Shown: piece after piece, positions 1-7,867 of the stretch
Numbering within the stretch: the first letter of the stretch is position 1
Layout: every line of letters starts with the position of its first letter
Assembly: GCA_905479915.1 (NCBI GenBank)
Contig: CAJQOH010000006.1
Coordinates: forward strand, 17,446-81,445
Source of the DNA: an uncultured Flavobacteriales bacterium
Lineage (GTDB): Bacteria > Bacteroidota > Bacteroidia > Flavobacteriales_E > Vicingaceae
Length of the DNA stretch: 64,000 bases
Reading direction: 5' to 3'
Position numbers and translations under genes: made by a program
Notes under the pieces: model-generated
What the model saw: the letters and a program-made list of their open reading frames with translations, nothing else
Databases searched by the model: none
What the model was told of the DNA's origin: nothing

Positions 1-2
1 TA

Positions 3-794
3 CTAACGAATGAGATTTCCTACTTAGATCATATTGAGGCGAGTAATGCTACATTTTTCACCAATTGGTTAGGAAATAATGATGTGTTAGGATGGGCTAC
101 AAATGGTGGTGATGATGGTGTTGTTAATACAGGGTTATCTGCTCCATTCCCAGCTACTCTTGCAGTTACAGAAATGACAGATCCAGGTGTGTTTAGAGAG
201 AAGTACGATGCTATTTTGGATGCTTTTCAAATTATGGGAGCTAAGGGTGTCTGTGCAACAATACCTGATGTAACATCCATTCCTTTTTTTACTACTGTTA
301 CTATAGAAGCTGTTGGTGATGACATTTGGATAGAAGAGGGACCTTATTCATCTAATCCAGGAAATGTTAGATTGGCTACAGCAAATGATTTATTAACGTT
401 GTATGCTTCTACAGATTTAGGAGATGGGATTGGTTTTGTTCAATCCAATCCTATTCCACATTCAAATGTGTTGGATCAGGATGAGGTTGCTTTGAGTCAA
501 GCAAGAGTTGTTTTATTGAATAATGAAATTAAAGCTTCTGCTTTAGCTCATGGTTATGCTGTTGCAGATATGTATACCTATATGACTGAACTGAAATCTG
601 GATTGACATTTGATGGAGTTGATTATGATGCACGATTTATAGAAGGAGGAGGATTTTCTTTAGATGGGATTCATCCAAATACCAACGGTTATGCAATAAT
701 TGCCAATAAGTTTATAGAGGTAATTAATCAAGCTTATGGTTCTAGCATTAGACCAGTATCAACTTCTAGTTATAGAGGTATCGTTTTCCCATAA
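3..794 (+). CDS. SGNH/GDSL-family hydrolase, C-terminal part (5' end outside window)
   Basis: The reading frame is open from base 3, so the N-terminal half lies before the window. The visible part starts in the GNND block (the block III Asn motif of SGNH hydrolases, within FFTNWLGNNDVLGW). It ends with DGIHPNTNGYAIIANKF, the block V Asp-x-x-His catalytic pair. These are the hallmarks of SGNH/GDSL esterases and lipases. Flavobacterial members are usually secreted lipoproteins of about 450-550 residues, so roughly half is present. A GTG at 84 is in frame but lies inside the conserved core and is not a credible start. The exact substrate cannot be read from the sequence; an ester or acyl lipid is usual for the family. 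Confidence 0.85.
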   Translation, partial: LTNEISYLDHIEASNATFFTNWLGNNDVLGWATNGGDDGVVNTGLSAPFPATLAVTEMTDPGVFREKYDAILDAFQIMGAKGVCATIPDVTSIPFFTTVTIEAVGDDIWIEEGPYSSNPGNVRLATANDLLTLYASTDLGDGIGFVQSNPIPHSNVLDQDEVALSQARVVLLNNEIKASALAHGYAVADMYTYMTELKSGLTFDGVDYDARFIEGGGFSLDGIHPNTNGYAIIANKFIEVINQAYGSSIRPVSTSSYRGIVFP

Positions 795-863
795 TTGTAA
801 ACATTAAAAGATTGTTGGAGTGCGAGAATGAGATCATTTCTTGTTTTCCTAATTTTGTACCTT

Positions 864-1421
864 ATGAAAGTTGAAGTTGGATATAAGGTAAAATTTATCA
901 ATGAAAATCTTGATGGAGAAGTAAAAACTGTTTTGTCGCAAGATAGATTGGTTGTAAGTTGTTCAGATGGTTTTGATCATGAAGTTTCGTTTAGTGAAGT
1001 TTTGGTTGTGGGAGAGAACAATGAAATCAATTACAGTATAGATCAGGTTGAAATTTCAGAAAAAATAACTGAGGATCAAAAACCTAAAGGGAAGTCTGGA
1101 TTCTTAAATCAATACAACACAAAGAGTAGGTATGGAAACCAGAACATTGTGGAGGTGGATTTGCATCTAGAACAATTGGTAGAGTTTCCTTCAAGGTTAG
1201 ATGATTGGCAAAAATTGCATACTCAAATGCAGCACGTTAAGAATTGTATTAGTGCTGCCAGAGAAAAGAGAGTAAGTAGGGTTGTATTTATACATGGGGT
1301 AGGAACCGGAGTTTTAAAGACAGAGCTTCACAATTACATTTCAAAATTTGATTATTTAGAACTTAAAGAAGCAGATTTTAGGGAATATGGTTCTGGAGCA
1401 ACGGAAGTGCTGATAAGTTAG
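864..1421 (+). CDS. DUF2027-type protein with C-terminal Smr domain
   Basis: The C-terminal 85 residues are a Smr (small MutS-related) domain: VDLHLEQLV, then FIHGVGTGVLKTEL, then a closing AREKRV/GSGATEVLI strand region. Smr domains bind or nick nucleic acids, and the stand-alone bacterial forms have been linked to RNA cleavage or ribosome rescue. The N-terminal part (GYKVKFINE, then a second small beta domain) fits the DUF2027 region found upstream of Smr in Bacteroidota. I prefer the ATG at 864, giving MKVEVGYKVKF, which matches the usual family start. The in-frame ATG at 828 would add twelve mostly hydrophobic residues that look unrelated. It follows the hydrolase by 69 bases and precedes the RNase P RNA gene. 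Domain call is good; molecular role is inferred. Confidence 0.82.
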   Translation: MKVEVGYKVKFINENLDGEVKTVLSQDRLVVSCSDGFDHEVSFSEVLVVGENNEINYSIDQVEISEKITEDQKPKGKSGFLNQYNTKSRYGNQNIVEVDLHLEQLVEFPSRLDDWQKLHTQMQHVKNCISAAREKRVSRVVFIHGVGTGVLKTELHNYISKFDYLELKEADFREYGSGATEVLIS

Positions 1422-1468
1422 CAAAGAGCAAAGAGCAAAGAGGAAAGAGAGAAGAGAGAAGAGGGAAA
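1421..1468. repeat. Short purine-rich tandem repeat after the Smr gene
   Basis: Three exact copies of GCAAAGA (1421-1441) run into GGAAAGAGAGAAGAGAGAAGAGGG-like purine sequence. The tract begins on the last base of the Smr gene stop codon and lies before the rnpB promoter. No function is evident; it looks like a small slippage-expanded tract. Confidence 0.55.
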
Positions 1469-1567
1469 TGAGTGATAGAGTAATCGGTAAGAGTTTATAA
1501 GTTTTTTTGAAGTAGTAAGCTTATGGTTGGTACATTTTTTTAATTTACTCAACTCACAATAAATTCA

Positions 1568-1575
1568 TAATTTTG
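1568..1575 (+). promoter_or_regulatory. Likely -7 promoter element of rnpB
   Basis: TAATTTTG matches the Bacteroidota -7 consensus TAnnTTTG exactly and ends five bases before the predicted 5' end of the RNase P RNA. No clear TTG is visible at the expected -33 distance, so the call rests on the -7 box and its position. Confidence 0.5.
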
Positions 1576-1578
1576 TTC

Positions 1579-1927
1579 GGCAAATTGTTCTATCGCTTTG
1601 TATTTATTGCAAAGAGGAAAGTCCGGGCAGCATAGAGAATCCGACCTAGCGAAAGCTAGGGTGCTTAAAAGGAATTTTAAGTAACAGCTAGTGCAACAGA
1701 AAATAGACTACCGCATTTATGTGGAAAAGCTGAAAAGGTGAGGTAAGAGCTCACCAGTTACAAAAGTAATTTTGTAAGCTAGGTAAACCTTCGGAGCTGA
1801 AAAATCAAATAAACCAAGAACTGAGGGTTTCTCGCCCAATCTTGGAGGGTAGATTGTTAGAGGGTAAGGGCAACCTTATTCCTAGATAAATGATAGAACT
1901 CGACAGAATCTGGCTTATAGATTTGCG
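1579..1927 (+). ncRNA. rnpB: RNase P RNA component, bacterial type A
   Basis: This is the catalytic RNA that trims tRNA 5' leaders, acting with the RnpA protein. Universal landmarks are present in order. The 5' P4 strand and flank GAGGAAAGTCCGGGC are at 1614-1628. Next come the CTAGCGAAAGCTAG hairpin and the CTGAGGGTTTCTCGCCC region. The 3' conserved block is ATGATAGAACTCGACAGAATCTGGCTTAT, starting near 1890. The ends pair as P1: GCAAATT at 1580-1586 with GATTTGC at 1920-1926. The length of about 349 nt fits the family. The ends are estimated from P1, so they may be off by a few bases. Confidence 0.95.
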
Positions 1928-1932
1928 CTTTT

Positions 1933-1964
1933 AAAAGACTGCCATTACGGTGGTCTTTTTTTAT
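1933..1964 (+). terminator. Rho-independent terminator of rnpB
   Basis: AAAAGACTGCC pairs with GGTGGTCTTTT across a five-base loop (two G-U pairs), followed by a T run. It starts about six bases after the RNase P RNA. Confidence 0.75.
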
Positions 1965-1973
1965 TTAAGTAGG

Positions 1974-3110
1974 TTAAGGGGCTTGAAAATCAGGGTTGGT
2001 TGTGAAACCAGGGTCATTCAAGGTGTTCAGAAATGCTTTAAGCTTTACTTTTTCAGGTGGTGTAAGTTGAACTCCTCCTTGCCCGATGTACTTTAGTAGT
2101 GGGTCAATAGTCGAAGAGCTAACCAATCCTGTACTGTAATGATCCAATACCTCATCTAGGGTTTTAAATCTGCCATCGTGCATGTAAGGAGCTGTATACG
2201 CTAAATTTCTTAATGAAGGTGTTTTAAATTTTCCGTTATCAGCAGCGTTCCCTGTGATATCACCATAACCATTGTCTGTAAACGTAGCATCTAAACCATT
2301 GTTGTGAAAATCATTGTCTGTCCATAAAGGGTTGTTTGGACTTCCATGACAGTGAAAGCAGTCGCCACCATTTTCATCCATATAAAGATTAAATCCTTCA
2401 AGTTCATCAGTTGTAAGGGCTGTTTGTCCTAGTAAATATTGATCAAACTTGGAGTTGCTAGAAATTAGTGTTCGTTCAAATTGAGCAAGAGCTTTAGCTA
2501 CTAGAGTAGAGTCAATAACAGATGTTCCGAAAGCATCTTCAAAAAGGGTGGGATATGTTGAGGTGGCTTGTAAGCTTGCAACAGCGTTTGGCCAGGTGTT
2601 GTTCATTTCGATAGGATTGGTTACAGGCCCTAAAGCCTGTTCTTCTAAACTGTTTGCTCTTCCATCCCAAAAGAATTTACCATTCCAATTCCACGCAACA
2701 TTGTATAATGCCATAGAGTTTCTATTGCCTTGTTGCATTGTTATTCCTGTACTAAACTGACTGCTGTCTGTAAAAGAGAATTCAGGTGAATGACAAGAAG
2801 CACAAGCTAGAGTGTTGTCTCCAGATAAGATAGGGTCAAAAAACAATTTTCTACCAAGAGCAACACCTTCAATGGTTTGTCTGTTGTCAGCAGGAATGTA
2901 GGGTGGAAGTATAGTCTGAGCAAATAATGTGGGTATGTTTAGTGTGTATGGTTTAGGGCCAGTACTTTCATAAACACATGTTCCATTATCGCTAGAGGCT
3001 TCGCTGTCAAAATTGATTGCTATAGGATCTGTACAGCCGTCTTTTTTAGAACATGCGGTAAGAATGGCAATAAAACTAACAAATGCAACTATTGTTTTGA
3101 GCTCTCTCAT
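1974..3110 (-). CDS. Diheme cytochrome c peroxidase, MbnH/MauG type, lipoprotein with Cys-loop module
   Basis: A periplasm-facing diheme peroxidase family protein of 378 residues. The signal peptide ends in a lipobox (LTAC, Cys20). Two heme-binding motifs are visible: CASCH at 103-107 and CFHCH at 251-255. The late APYMHDG segment near 308-314 carries candidate axial ligands. MauG/MbnH relatives use two hemes to oxidise Trp residues in a partner protein. Residues 25-46 form a GCTDP...DNGTC Cys-loop module also found in two MbnP-like proteins of this operon. It is the last gene of the run, 58 bases after an MbnP gene, with a perfect stem-loop between them. It is a close paralogue of the peroxidase at 4081-5160. 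The family call is strong; pairing with MbnP is inferred from the neighbourhood. Confidence 0.9.
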   Translation of the reverse strand: MRELKTIVAFVSFIAILTACSKKDGCTDPIAINFDSEASSDNGTCVYESTGPKPYTLNIPTLFAQTILPPYIPADNRQTIEGVALGRKLFFDPILSGDNTLACASCHSPEFSFTDSSQFSTGITMQQGNRNSMALYNVAWNWNGKFFWDGRANSLEEQALGPVTNPIEMNNTWPNAVASLQATSTYPTLFEDAFGTSVIDSTLVAKALAQFERTLISSNSKFDQYLLGQTALTTDELEGFNLYMDENGGDCFHCHGSPNNPLWTDNDFHNNGLDATFTDNGYGDITGNAADNGKFKTPSLRNLAYTAPYMHDGRFKTLDEVLDHYSTGLVSSSTIDPLLKYIGQGGVQLTPPEKVKLKAFLNTLNDPGFTTNPDFQAP

Positions 3111-3120
3111 TGTACTAATA

Positions 3121-3161
3121 AACGAGAATACTCGAACAAATGTTGTTGGAGTATTCTCGTT
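3121..3161 (-). promoter_or_regulatory. Perfect 13-bp stem-loop between MbnP and peroxidase genes
   Basis: AACGAGAATACTC (3121-3133) pairs perfectly with GAGTATTCTCGTT (3149-3161). No T run follows on the minus strand, so it is more likely an intercistronic mRNA-stability or attenuation hairpin than a full terminator. Confidence 0.5.
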
Positions 3162-3168
3162 ATGGTAT

Positions 3169-4047
3169 TTATTGCTTTTGTGATATTACACCTACAGTAA
3201 ATGCATTAAATCCATTTGCTTGCATCATTGTTTGGGCAGTATAGTTACCCATTAAAGAGCTGTGGTAAGTGTTTAAATCCCATGTGTTAGGAGTTTGAAA
3301 CCATTCAGCAATGTTCATTTTTATTTCAACAACAACGTTTGCTTCATTTAAAGCGATTCCTGGTAAGTTTACTTCAATGTGGTTAGCCTCAAAAGGATCC
3401 ATCATAGTTGGTCTTTTTGTAACAATGTGGTGGTAAGCAAATACAGAATCATTCCCATTCATTTTGTACATTCCTTCAAATTGCATTCCGTGGTATCCTC
3501 CACCCATCATCATTGGTACATCCCAACTTGTAGAATTAAGGTCGGCATAGCTTGCAGCGTTAGCAGTAGTATCAAACCCAAAGTTAAACTCCATGTTTGC
3601 GTAAGCACCAAATTCAGCTTGTCCGATAGTGTAGCTTAATCCAGTTCCGTTAGTTACATCAACAAGGTTGTATCCTCCCATTGCAACTTCGCTTCCATCA
3701 GCAGTGTTTAGTGTTACTCCAGAAACTAAATACCTTAATTTAGAAATGCTGATTGTATCATTGTTTGCAGTAACATAGTTAAACTGGTTAAAGTTTGATA
3801 CTGTTACTGGTACTCCATTAAAATGGTGTGTAAAGTTAAATGTAATGCTTGCTGTAGTGTTTTCAGTAGTTACTTCTGCATAAAGACAAGAACCATCATC
3901 TTTTGTTGCTTCAACATCAAAGTTGGTAGCAGCAGGATCTGTACACCCTTTGTTTTTTGTACAAGAAGTTAAAAGCGTTCCAAATATAAGTAGGGCAGCA
4001 GTAGCATTTAGTAATGTTTTCATTTTTGTTGTTTTTGTTATTTTCAT
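3169..4047 (-). CDS. MbnP-family (copper-binding partner) lipoprotein with Cys-loop module
   Basis: A predicted lipoprotein (lipobox LTSC, Cys29) of 292 residues. After a GCTDPAATNFD...DDGSC loop (35-54) it has an MbnP-like beta domain. Visible family features are SITFNFTHHFNG, then SISKLRYLVSGV, then a Trp-containing segment before a YHGMQFEGMYK strand. That last segment is the position of the W-x-W...KLEG motif in sister proteins. In the characterised MbnH/MbnP pair, Trp in MbnP is converted to kynurenine and helps bind copper. The ATG at 4023 (MKTLLNATAALL) is an equally good or better start. It sits between two diheme peroxidase genes in the same orientation, the expected MbnPH arrangement. 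Copper binding is inferred, not shown by sequence alone. Confidence 0.8.
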   Translation of the reverse strand: MKITKTTKMKTLLNATAALLIFGTLLTSCTKNKGCTDPAATNFDVEATKDDGSCLYAEVTTENTTASITFNFTHHFNGVPVTVSNFNQFNYVTANNDTISISKLRYLVSGVTLNTADGSEVAMGGYNLVDVTNGTGLSYTIGQAEFGAYANMEFNFGFDTTANAASYADLNSTSWDVPMMMGGGYHGMQFEGMYKMNGNDSVFAYHHIVTKRPTMMDPFEANHIEVNLPGIALNEANVVVEIKMNIAEWFQTPNTWDLNTYHSSLMGNYTAQTMMQANGFNAFTVGVISQKQ

Positions 4048-4080
4048 TATTGTTTTGTTTGATAAAATTAATTAAAATAT

Positions 4081-5160
4081 TTATGGTGCTTGATATGAAG
4101 TGTTTGTAATGAAATCATAATCATCTAACGTGAGTAGAAAAGCTTTTAAATCAGCTTTTTCTGGAGGTGTTAGTTGTACTCCTCCTTGACCAACTGTTTT
4201 CATTAAAGGATCAATGGTTGAAGAGGATTGTAAACCTTGACTGTAGTGATCTATTACTTCATCTAATGTTGCAAATCTACCATCATGCATATATGGAGCA
4301 GTAAAAGATAAATTTCTTAAAGAAGGAGTCTTAAACTTTCCATTATCGTTTGCATCTCCTGTAACACCACCTAGTCCTAAATCTGTAAAAGTAGCATCCA
4401 GTCCGTTATTGTGGAAAATGTTGTCAGTCCATAGTGGGTTAGAAGCGCTACCATGACAGTGGAAGCAATCTCCACCATTTTCATCCATAAATAAGCTAAA
4501 GCCATTTAATTCTGATGGTGCTAATGCAGTTTCTCCTCTTAAGTATTGATCAAATTTAGAGTTGCTAGAAACCAATGTTCTTTCAAATTGAGCTAAAGCT
4601 TTACCAACCAATAGGGAGTCAACGGTTGTTGTTTTAAATGCTTCTTCAAATAGTGGAGGGTAAGTTGAGGTTGCTTGAAGTGCTGCAACAGCATTTATCC
4701 AGGTGTTGTGCATTTCAATTGGATTGGTTACAGGTTGTAATGCCTGAGCTTCTAGTCCAGTTGTTCTGCCATCCCAAAAGAAATTGTTTTGAATGTTCCA
4801 TGCCATGTTGAATAGGGGCATAGAATTTCTGTTACCAGGGTTTCCATCTATCCCAATACTAAATTGAAGCGTAGAATCAACAAATGCTCTTGCTGGATCA
4901 TGACAATCCGCACAAGCTTGAGTTCCATCACCAGAAAGAATAGGGTCAAAAAACAATTTTCTCCCCAATGCAATTCCCTCTACAGTTAAGGGGTTGTCAT
5001 TTGGTAAGTAAGGTTGTGGAAATCCAAAGGGCACCTCTAGTGTGTATCGAATAGGGTTGCCATTATCTACTGGTGTTACCGGTTCCAATTCATCCTTGCT
5101 GCATGAAAAAGCAAGAATGGAAAATAGAACGATTATTATTTTAGTTGAATATTGTTTCAT
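4081..5160 (-). CDS. Diheme cytochrome c peroxidase, MbnH/MauG type, lipoprotein
   Basis: A 359-residue lipoprotein (lipobox AFSC, Cys20) with heme motifs CADCH at 83-87 and CFHCH near 231. It is very similar throughout to the 1974-3110 protein. Shared stretches include GRKLFFDPILSGD, MDENGGDCFHCHGS and LTPPEK, so the two are recent duplicates now flanking an MbnP gene. It lacks the GCTD...DGSC loop of its paralogue. Its start overlaps the stop of the upstream peroxidase by 4 bases (ATGA), implying translational coupling. The expected role is peroxide-dependent oxidation of a periplasmic partner protein. Confidence 0.9.
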   Translation of the reverse strand: MKQYSTKIIIVLFSILAFSCSKDELEPVTPVDNGNPIRYTLEVPFGFPQPYLPNDNPLTVEGIALGRKLFFDPILSGDGTQACADCHDPARAFVDSTLQFSIGIDGNPGNRNSMPLFNMAWNIQNNFFWDGRTTGLEAQALQPVTNPIEMHNTWINAVAALQATSTYPPLFEEAFKTTTVDSLLVGKALAQFERTLVSSNSKFDQYLRGETALAPSELNGFSLFMDENGGDCFHCHGSASNPLWTDNIFHNNGLDATFTDLGLGGVTGDANDNGKFKTPSLRNLSFTAPYMHDGRFATLDEVIDHYSQGLQSSSTIDPLMKTVGQGGVQLTPPEKADLKAFLLTLDDYDFITNTSYQAP

Positions 5161-6197
5161 GGAGTAGGAACTGAAAAATTTGGATTGTTTATAAATTCAT
5201 AATCAGTTAGAGTATGTAAAAAAGCAATTAAATCTGATTTTTCTTGAGTAGTTATTGAGAATCCACTGATTTTTGAGTTTTGGTTGGCATGATTTTGACC
5301 TCCTTGCGCATAATGGTCAATTACATTTTCTAAAGTAGCAAAGCTTCCATCATGCATGTAAGGTGCTGTTAATGCTATATTTCTTAAGGTAGGAATTTTA
5401 AATTTTCCATTGTCGTTAGGGTTGAGTGTTACAGCAGCTCTACCAGAATCAGCATACATGGCGTAAATTCCGTTGTTTTCATAGTTGAGGTTGGTAAAAT
5501 TAAATCCTGAATGGCATTCGGCACATCTAAGGTTGTTGCCAAAGAAGAGGTTCATTCCTGCAATTTCATTAGCATTAAGAGAGTTGCTTTGTCCTTGGTA
5601 AAAGTATTTATCGTAGTTGGAGTTTCCGCTAATCAATGTTCTTTCAAATGCAGCAATGGCTCTTGTTAATCCAAATATAGTTGGTTCATTAAGTTGGTAA
5701 GCTTTTCTAAATAACTCAGGGTATTCAGGATCTTGTTTTAATCGTTCTATTGCCACTTGAACAGAAAGATTCATTTCATTTTCGTTTTCTATAGGACCTA
5801 TTACTTGAATTTCTAGAGAATGATTACCTCCGTCCCAAAAGAATGCATTGTGATAAGCAATGTTTGTTAAAGTGGGGGAGTTTCTTTCGGTAACTTTTCC
5901 CAGAACACCATCACTAAAGTTTTTATTGTCAGCAAAGCCATCGTTTTGTAAGTGGCATGAAGCACATGAAATGCTTGAATCTAAGGATAGTATTGGGTCG
6001 TAAAATAGTTTTCTTCCTAGCTCAACTCTATTGCTGTTGAGTGTATTGTCTTCCGGAATAATTGGTTCAGGAAACCCTGGAGGAATAGCTAATGCGTATG
6101 CTGTGCCTGTTTGAGGTATGCTTTCCGTTTCTTTACTGCAACTTGTAAAAGTGAGTAAAGTGATTCCAAAAATTAAATATGTTCGAAAACTTTTCAT
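5157..6197 (-). CDS. Diheme cytochrome c peroxidase, divergent MbnH/MauG type, lipoprotein
   Basis: The third diheme peroxidase of the operon, 346 residues, lipobox FTSC (Cys20). Heme motifs are CASCH at 78-82 and a second CAECH in the C-terminal half (LRCAECHSGFNF). It keeps the GRKLFYDPILS and TAPYMHDGSF landmarks. It is clearly more divergent than the other two, so it probably pairs with a different MbnP-like partner. The immediate upstream gene, an MbnP-like lipoprotein, overlaps it by 4 bases. That coupling is the best clue to its substrate. Whether it acts as a simple H2O2 peroxidase or a Trp-modifying enzyme cannot be decided from sequence. Confidence 0.9.
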   Translation of the reverse strand: MKSFRTYLIFGITLLTFTSCSKETESIPQTGTAYALAIPPGFPEPIIPEDNTLNSNRVELGRKLFYDPILSLDSSISCASCHLQNDGFADNKNFSDGVLGKVTERNSPTLTNIAYHNAFFWDGGNHSLEIQVIGPIENENEMNLSVQVAIERLKQDPEYPELFRKAYQLNEPTIFGLTRAIAAFERTLISGNSNYDKYFYQGQSNSLNANEIAGMNLFFGNNLRCAECHSGFNFTNLNYENNGIYAMYADSGRAAVTLNPNDNGKFKIPTLRNIALTAPYMHDGSFATLENVIDHYAQGGQNHANQNSKISGFSITTQEKSDLIAFLHTLTDYEFINNPNFSVPTP

Positions 6198-7012
6198 TCA
6201 ATTGCTGTGATGAAATTTTCGGTGACTTTTTCCGCAACAAGATAATTGGTTGTTGCGTGGGTTGTGCTTTCTGTTTTAAGATCAATTGATGCGAAGCTAC
6301 CATAAAACAGTTTGTTTAGGTTTATGGTTAGGTTCATCTGGTGGGTGTTGTTCAATGAAATGGAAAAGTTCTCGTTTATTTGAGTTTCTCTGTATAAGCT
6401 GTTAAGTCCAGTATGGTAAATTAACAGTTGATTGATGTTTGCACTGCTCCCTATTGTGGTGTCAGCTCTTCCTTCAATCATAATAAATCGGTATTGGCTA
6501 CTCCAGTTCCAATAGGTATTTTGAAATAAGCTTAAGGGGTGGTCATTTGCGAATGTAGTAGGATCTGATGCGTTTTGCGTTGAATCCAAGCCAATTCCAA
6601 ACTTGATGCCTTTATAGTCGCCTATAGCCGCTAAAGCTTCTGTATTGTTTTCATTTGAAGTGTTGAAGCTGATGAGATCAACATCCTTTATGCTTACTTC
6701 TTGATTGTTTGTTTTAATTAAAGCAAGGTTTGAAATGTAAAATTGAAACCCTTCTATTTGGATGGTGTAATTGGCAGAATCTGAGTAGGGTTGATTTATA
6801 ACCAAGGCCTGTCCGTTAGAAGAAGTTAGGTTGAAGTTTAACTTGAACGTTCCTTTTTCGGAAACAACAGGAGGGTAGATGCATGAATCATCACTCTTGT
6901 CAGCATTAGGATTGTAGTTGGTAGCGTTAATATCAGTACAACCTTCTTCTTTTGAACAAGAAGCGAGCAGGATACAGAGTGCTAGAAATAATAGTTGGTT
7001 AAGGTGTTTCAT
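6194..7012 (-). CDS. MbnP-family lipoprotein with Cys-loop module
   Basis: A 272-residue predicted lipoprotein (lipobox LASC, Cys19). A GCTDINATNYN...SDDSC loop lies just after the lipobox. The MbnP-like core follows: YTIQIEGFQFYISNLAL, a GIGLDS turn, then TYWNWSSQYRFIMIEG. The last is the W-x-W...EG signature expected at the copper/kynurenine site of MbnP. A YHTGLNSLYR strand and an aliphatic end follow. It is coupled by a 4-base overlap to the divergent peroxidase at 5157-6197, a likely cognate pair. A 13-bp imperfect hairpin precedes it. Copper binding is inferred from family. Confidence 0.8.
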   Translation of the reverse strand: MKHLNQLLFLALCILLASCSKEEGCTDINATNYNPNADKSDDSCIYPPVVSEKGTFKLNFNLTSSNGQALVINQPYSDSANYTIQIEGFQFYISNLALIKTNNQEVSIKDVDLISFNTSNENNTEALAAIGDYKGIKFGIGLDSTQNASDPTTFANDHPLSLFQNTYWNWSSQYRFIMIEGRADTTIGSSANINQLLIYHTGLNSLYRETQINENFSISLNNTHQMNLTINLNKLFYGSFASIDLKTESTTHATTNYLVAEKVTENFITAIE

Positions 7013-7025
7013 ATTGTAAAGTTAA

Positions 7026-7057
7026 ATCAGGAAGAAGGATGGAGCCCTCTTCCTGAT
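7026..7057 (-). promoter_or_regulatory. Stem-loop downstream of the first MbnP gene
   Basis: ATCAGGAAGAAGG pairs with CCCTCTTCCTGAT with one mismatch across a six-base loop. No T run follows on the minus strand. Its place just after an MbnP stop mirrors the stem-loop at 3121-3161. Confidence 0.45.
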
Positions 7058-7070
7058 ATAAATAATCTAT

Positions 7071-7844
7071 TTAGGGCATTACCATAAATACCGATTGAGC
7101 ATTGTTTGCAATAATAGTATTTGTAGGGGTGCCACCATGTCCATTTGAGTTGGTTGCGATATCAACACCATCAAAAAACCTGTTCCACATTACGTGGTAG
7201 TTTAAAGAGTGGCCTTGAGATGCTGTAAATGTTACATTCTGACTTAAAGTTACTCTTCTTAGCATTGCATCCGTTGCAACGTGGTAAGAGAAGTTTTTCC
7301 ATTCGTTACCAGTTCCAGTAGCTGAAGTATCAACTTCTCCTTCAAGTTTTACAAACTTGTATCCAGCACTTGTATTCCAGTTCCAGTGCATGTCCATGGC
7401 ATTTAATGGTGCAGGAGCTTGAGTGGGGTCTAAATGATTTGTAACCGCATCAAGTCCAACATTAAAAGAAGTGCTAGTGTAGCTACCAGGGTTTACAGGT
7501 CCAATTGGGTACATGTGCATGTTTGGTGAAACCAGTAAATAAGTACCATTGGTATCGCTATCAAAAGCAAGTTTTGAGATATATAGCTTTGCTGTAGAAA
7601 ACTTGATTTGTCTTGCAGGAACTCCGCCTACGCTACTTGCTAAGGTGAAAGTAGAATCTAAATGAAATTCAGTTCCCATTCCCCAAGAAGGGTGTAAGTG
7701 CATCATTGCCGTAGTTGGAGTTGTTCCGCCTCCATTTCCTGTTTCTGTGGTTGCAGGAATTGCAATGTCTTCATCTTTAGAGCAAGAGCTAAAAATTGCT
7801 GCAGTTAAAAGTATTGTTGTTGTGATTAAAATTGATTTTTTCAT
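7071..7844 (-). CDS. MbnP-family copper-binding lipoprotein
   Basis: A 257-residue lipoprotein (lipobox FSSC, Cys21) and the clearest MbnP-like member here. It has a His/Met-rich MMHLHPSWGMGTEFHL start and QIKFSTAKLYISKLAF. The full signature MHWNWNTSAGYKFVKLEGE contains the paired Trp residues. Then come FSYHVAT and HVMWNRFFDGVD. His and Met residues are frequent, fitting a soft-metal site. Unlike its two sisters it has no GCTD...DGSC loop, but a Gly/Thr-rich linker follows the lipobox. It lies between the barrel protein and the other MbnP genes. It may be served by any of the three peroxidases. Confidence 0.85.
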   Translation of the reverse strand: MKKSILITTTILLTAAIFSSCSKDEDIAIPATTETGNGGGTTPTTAMMHLHPSWGMGTEFHLDSTFTLASSVGGVPARQIKFSTAKLYISKLAFDSDTNGTYLLVSPNMHMYPIGPVNPGSYTSTSFNVGLDAVTNHLDPTQAPAPLNAMDMHWNWNTSAGYKFVKLEGEVDTSATGTGNEWKNFSYHVATDAMLRRVTLSQNVTFTASQGHSLNYHVMWNRFFDGVDIATNSNGHGGTPTNTIIANNAQSVFMVMP

Positions 7845-7867
7845 GATTATATTTTTTATAAATTTAA

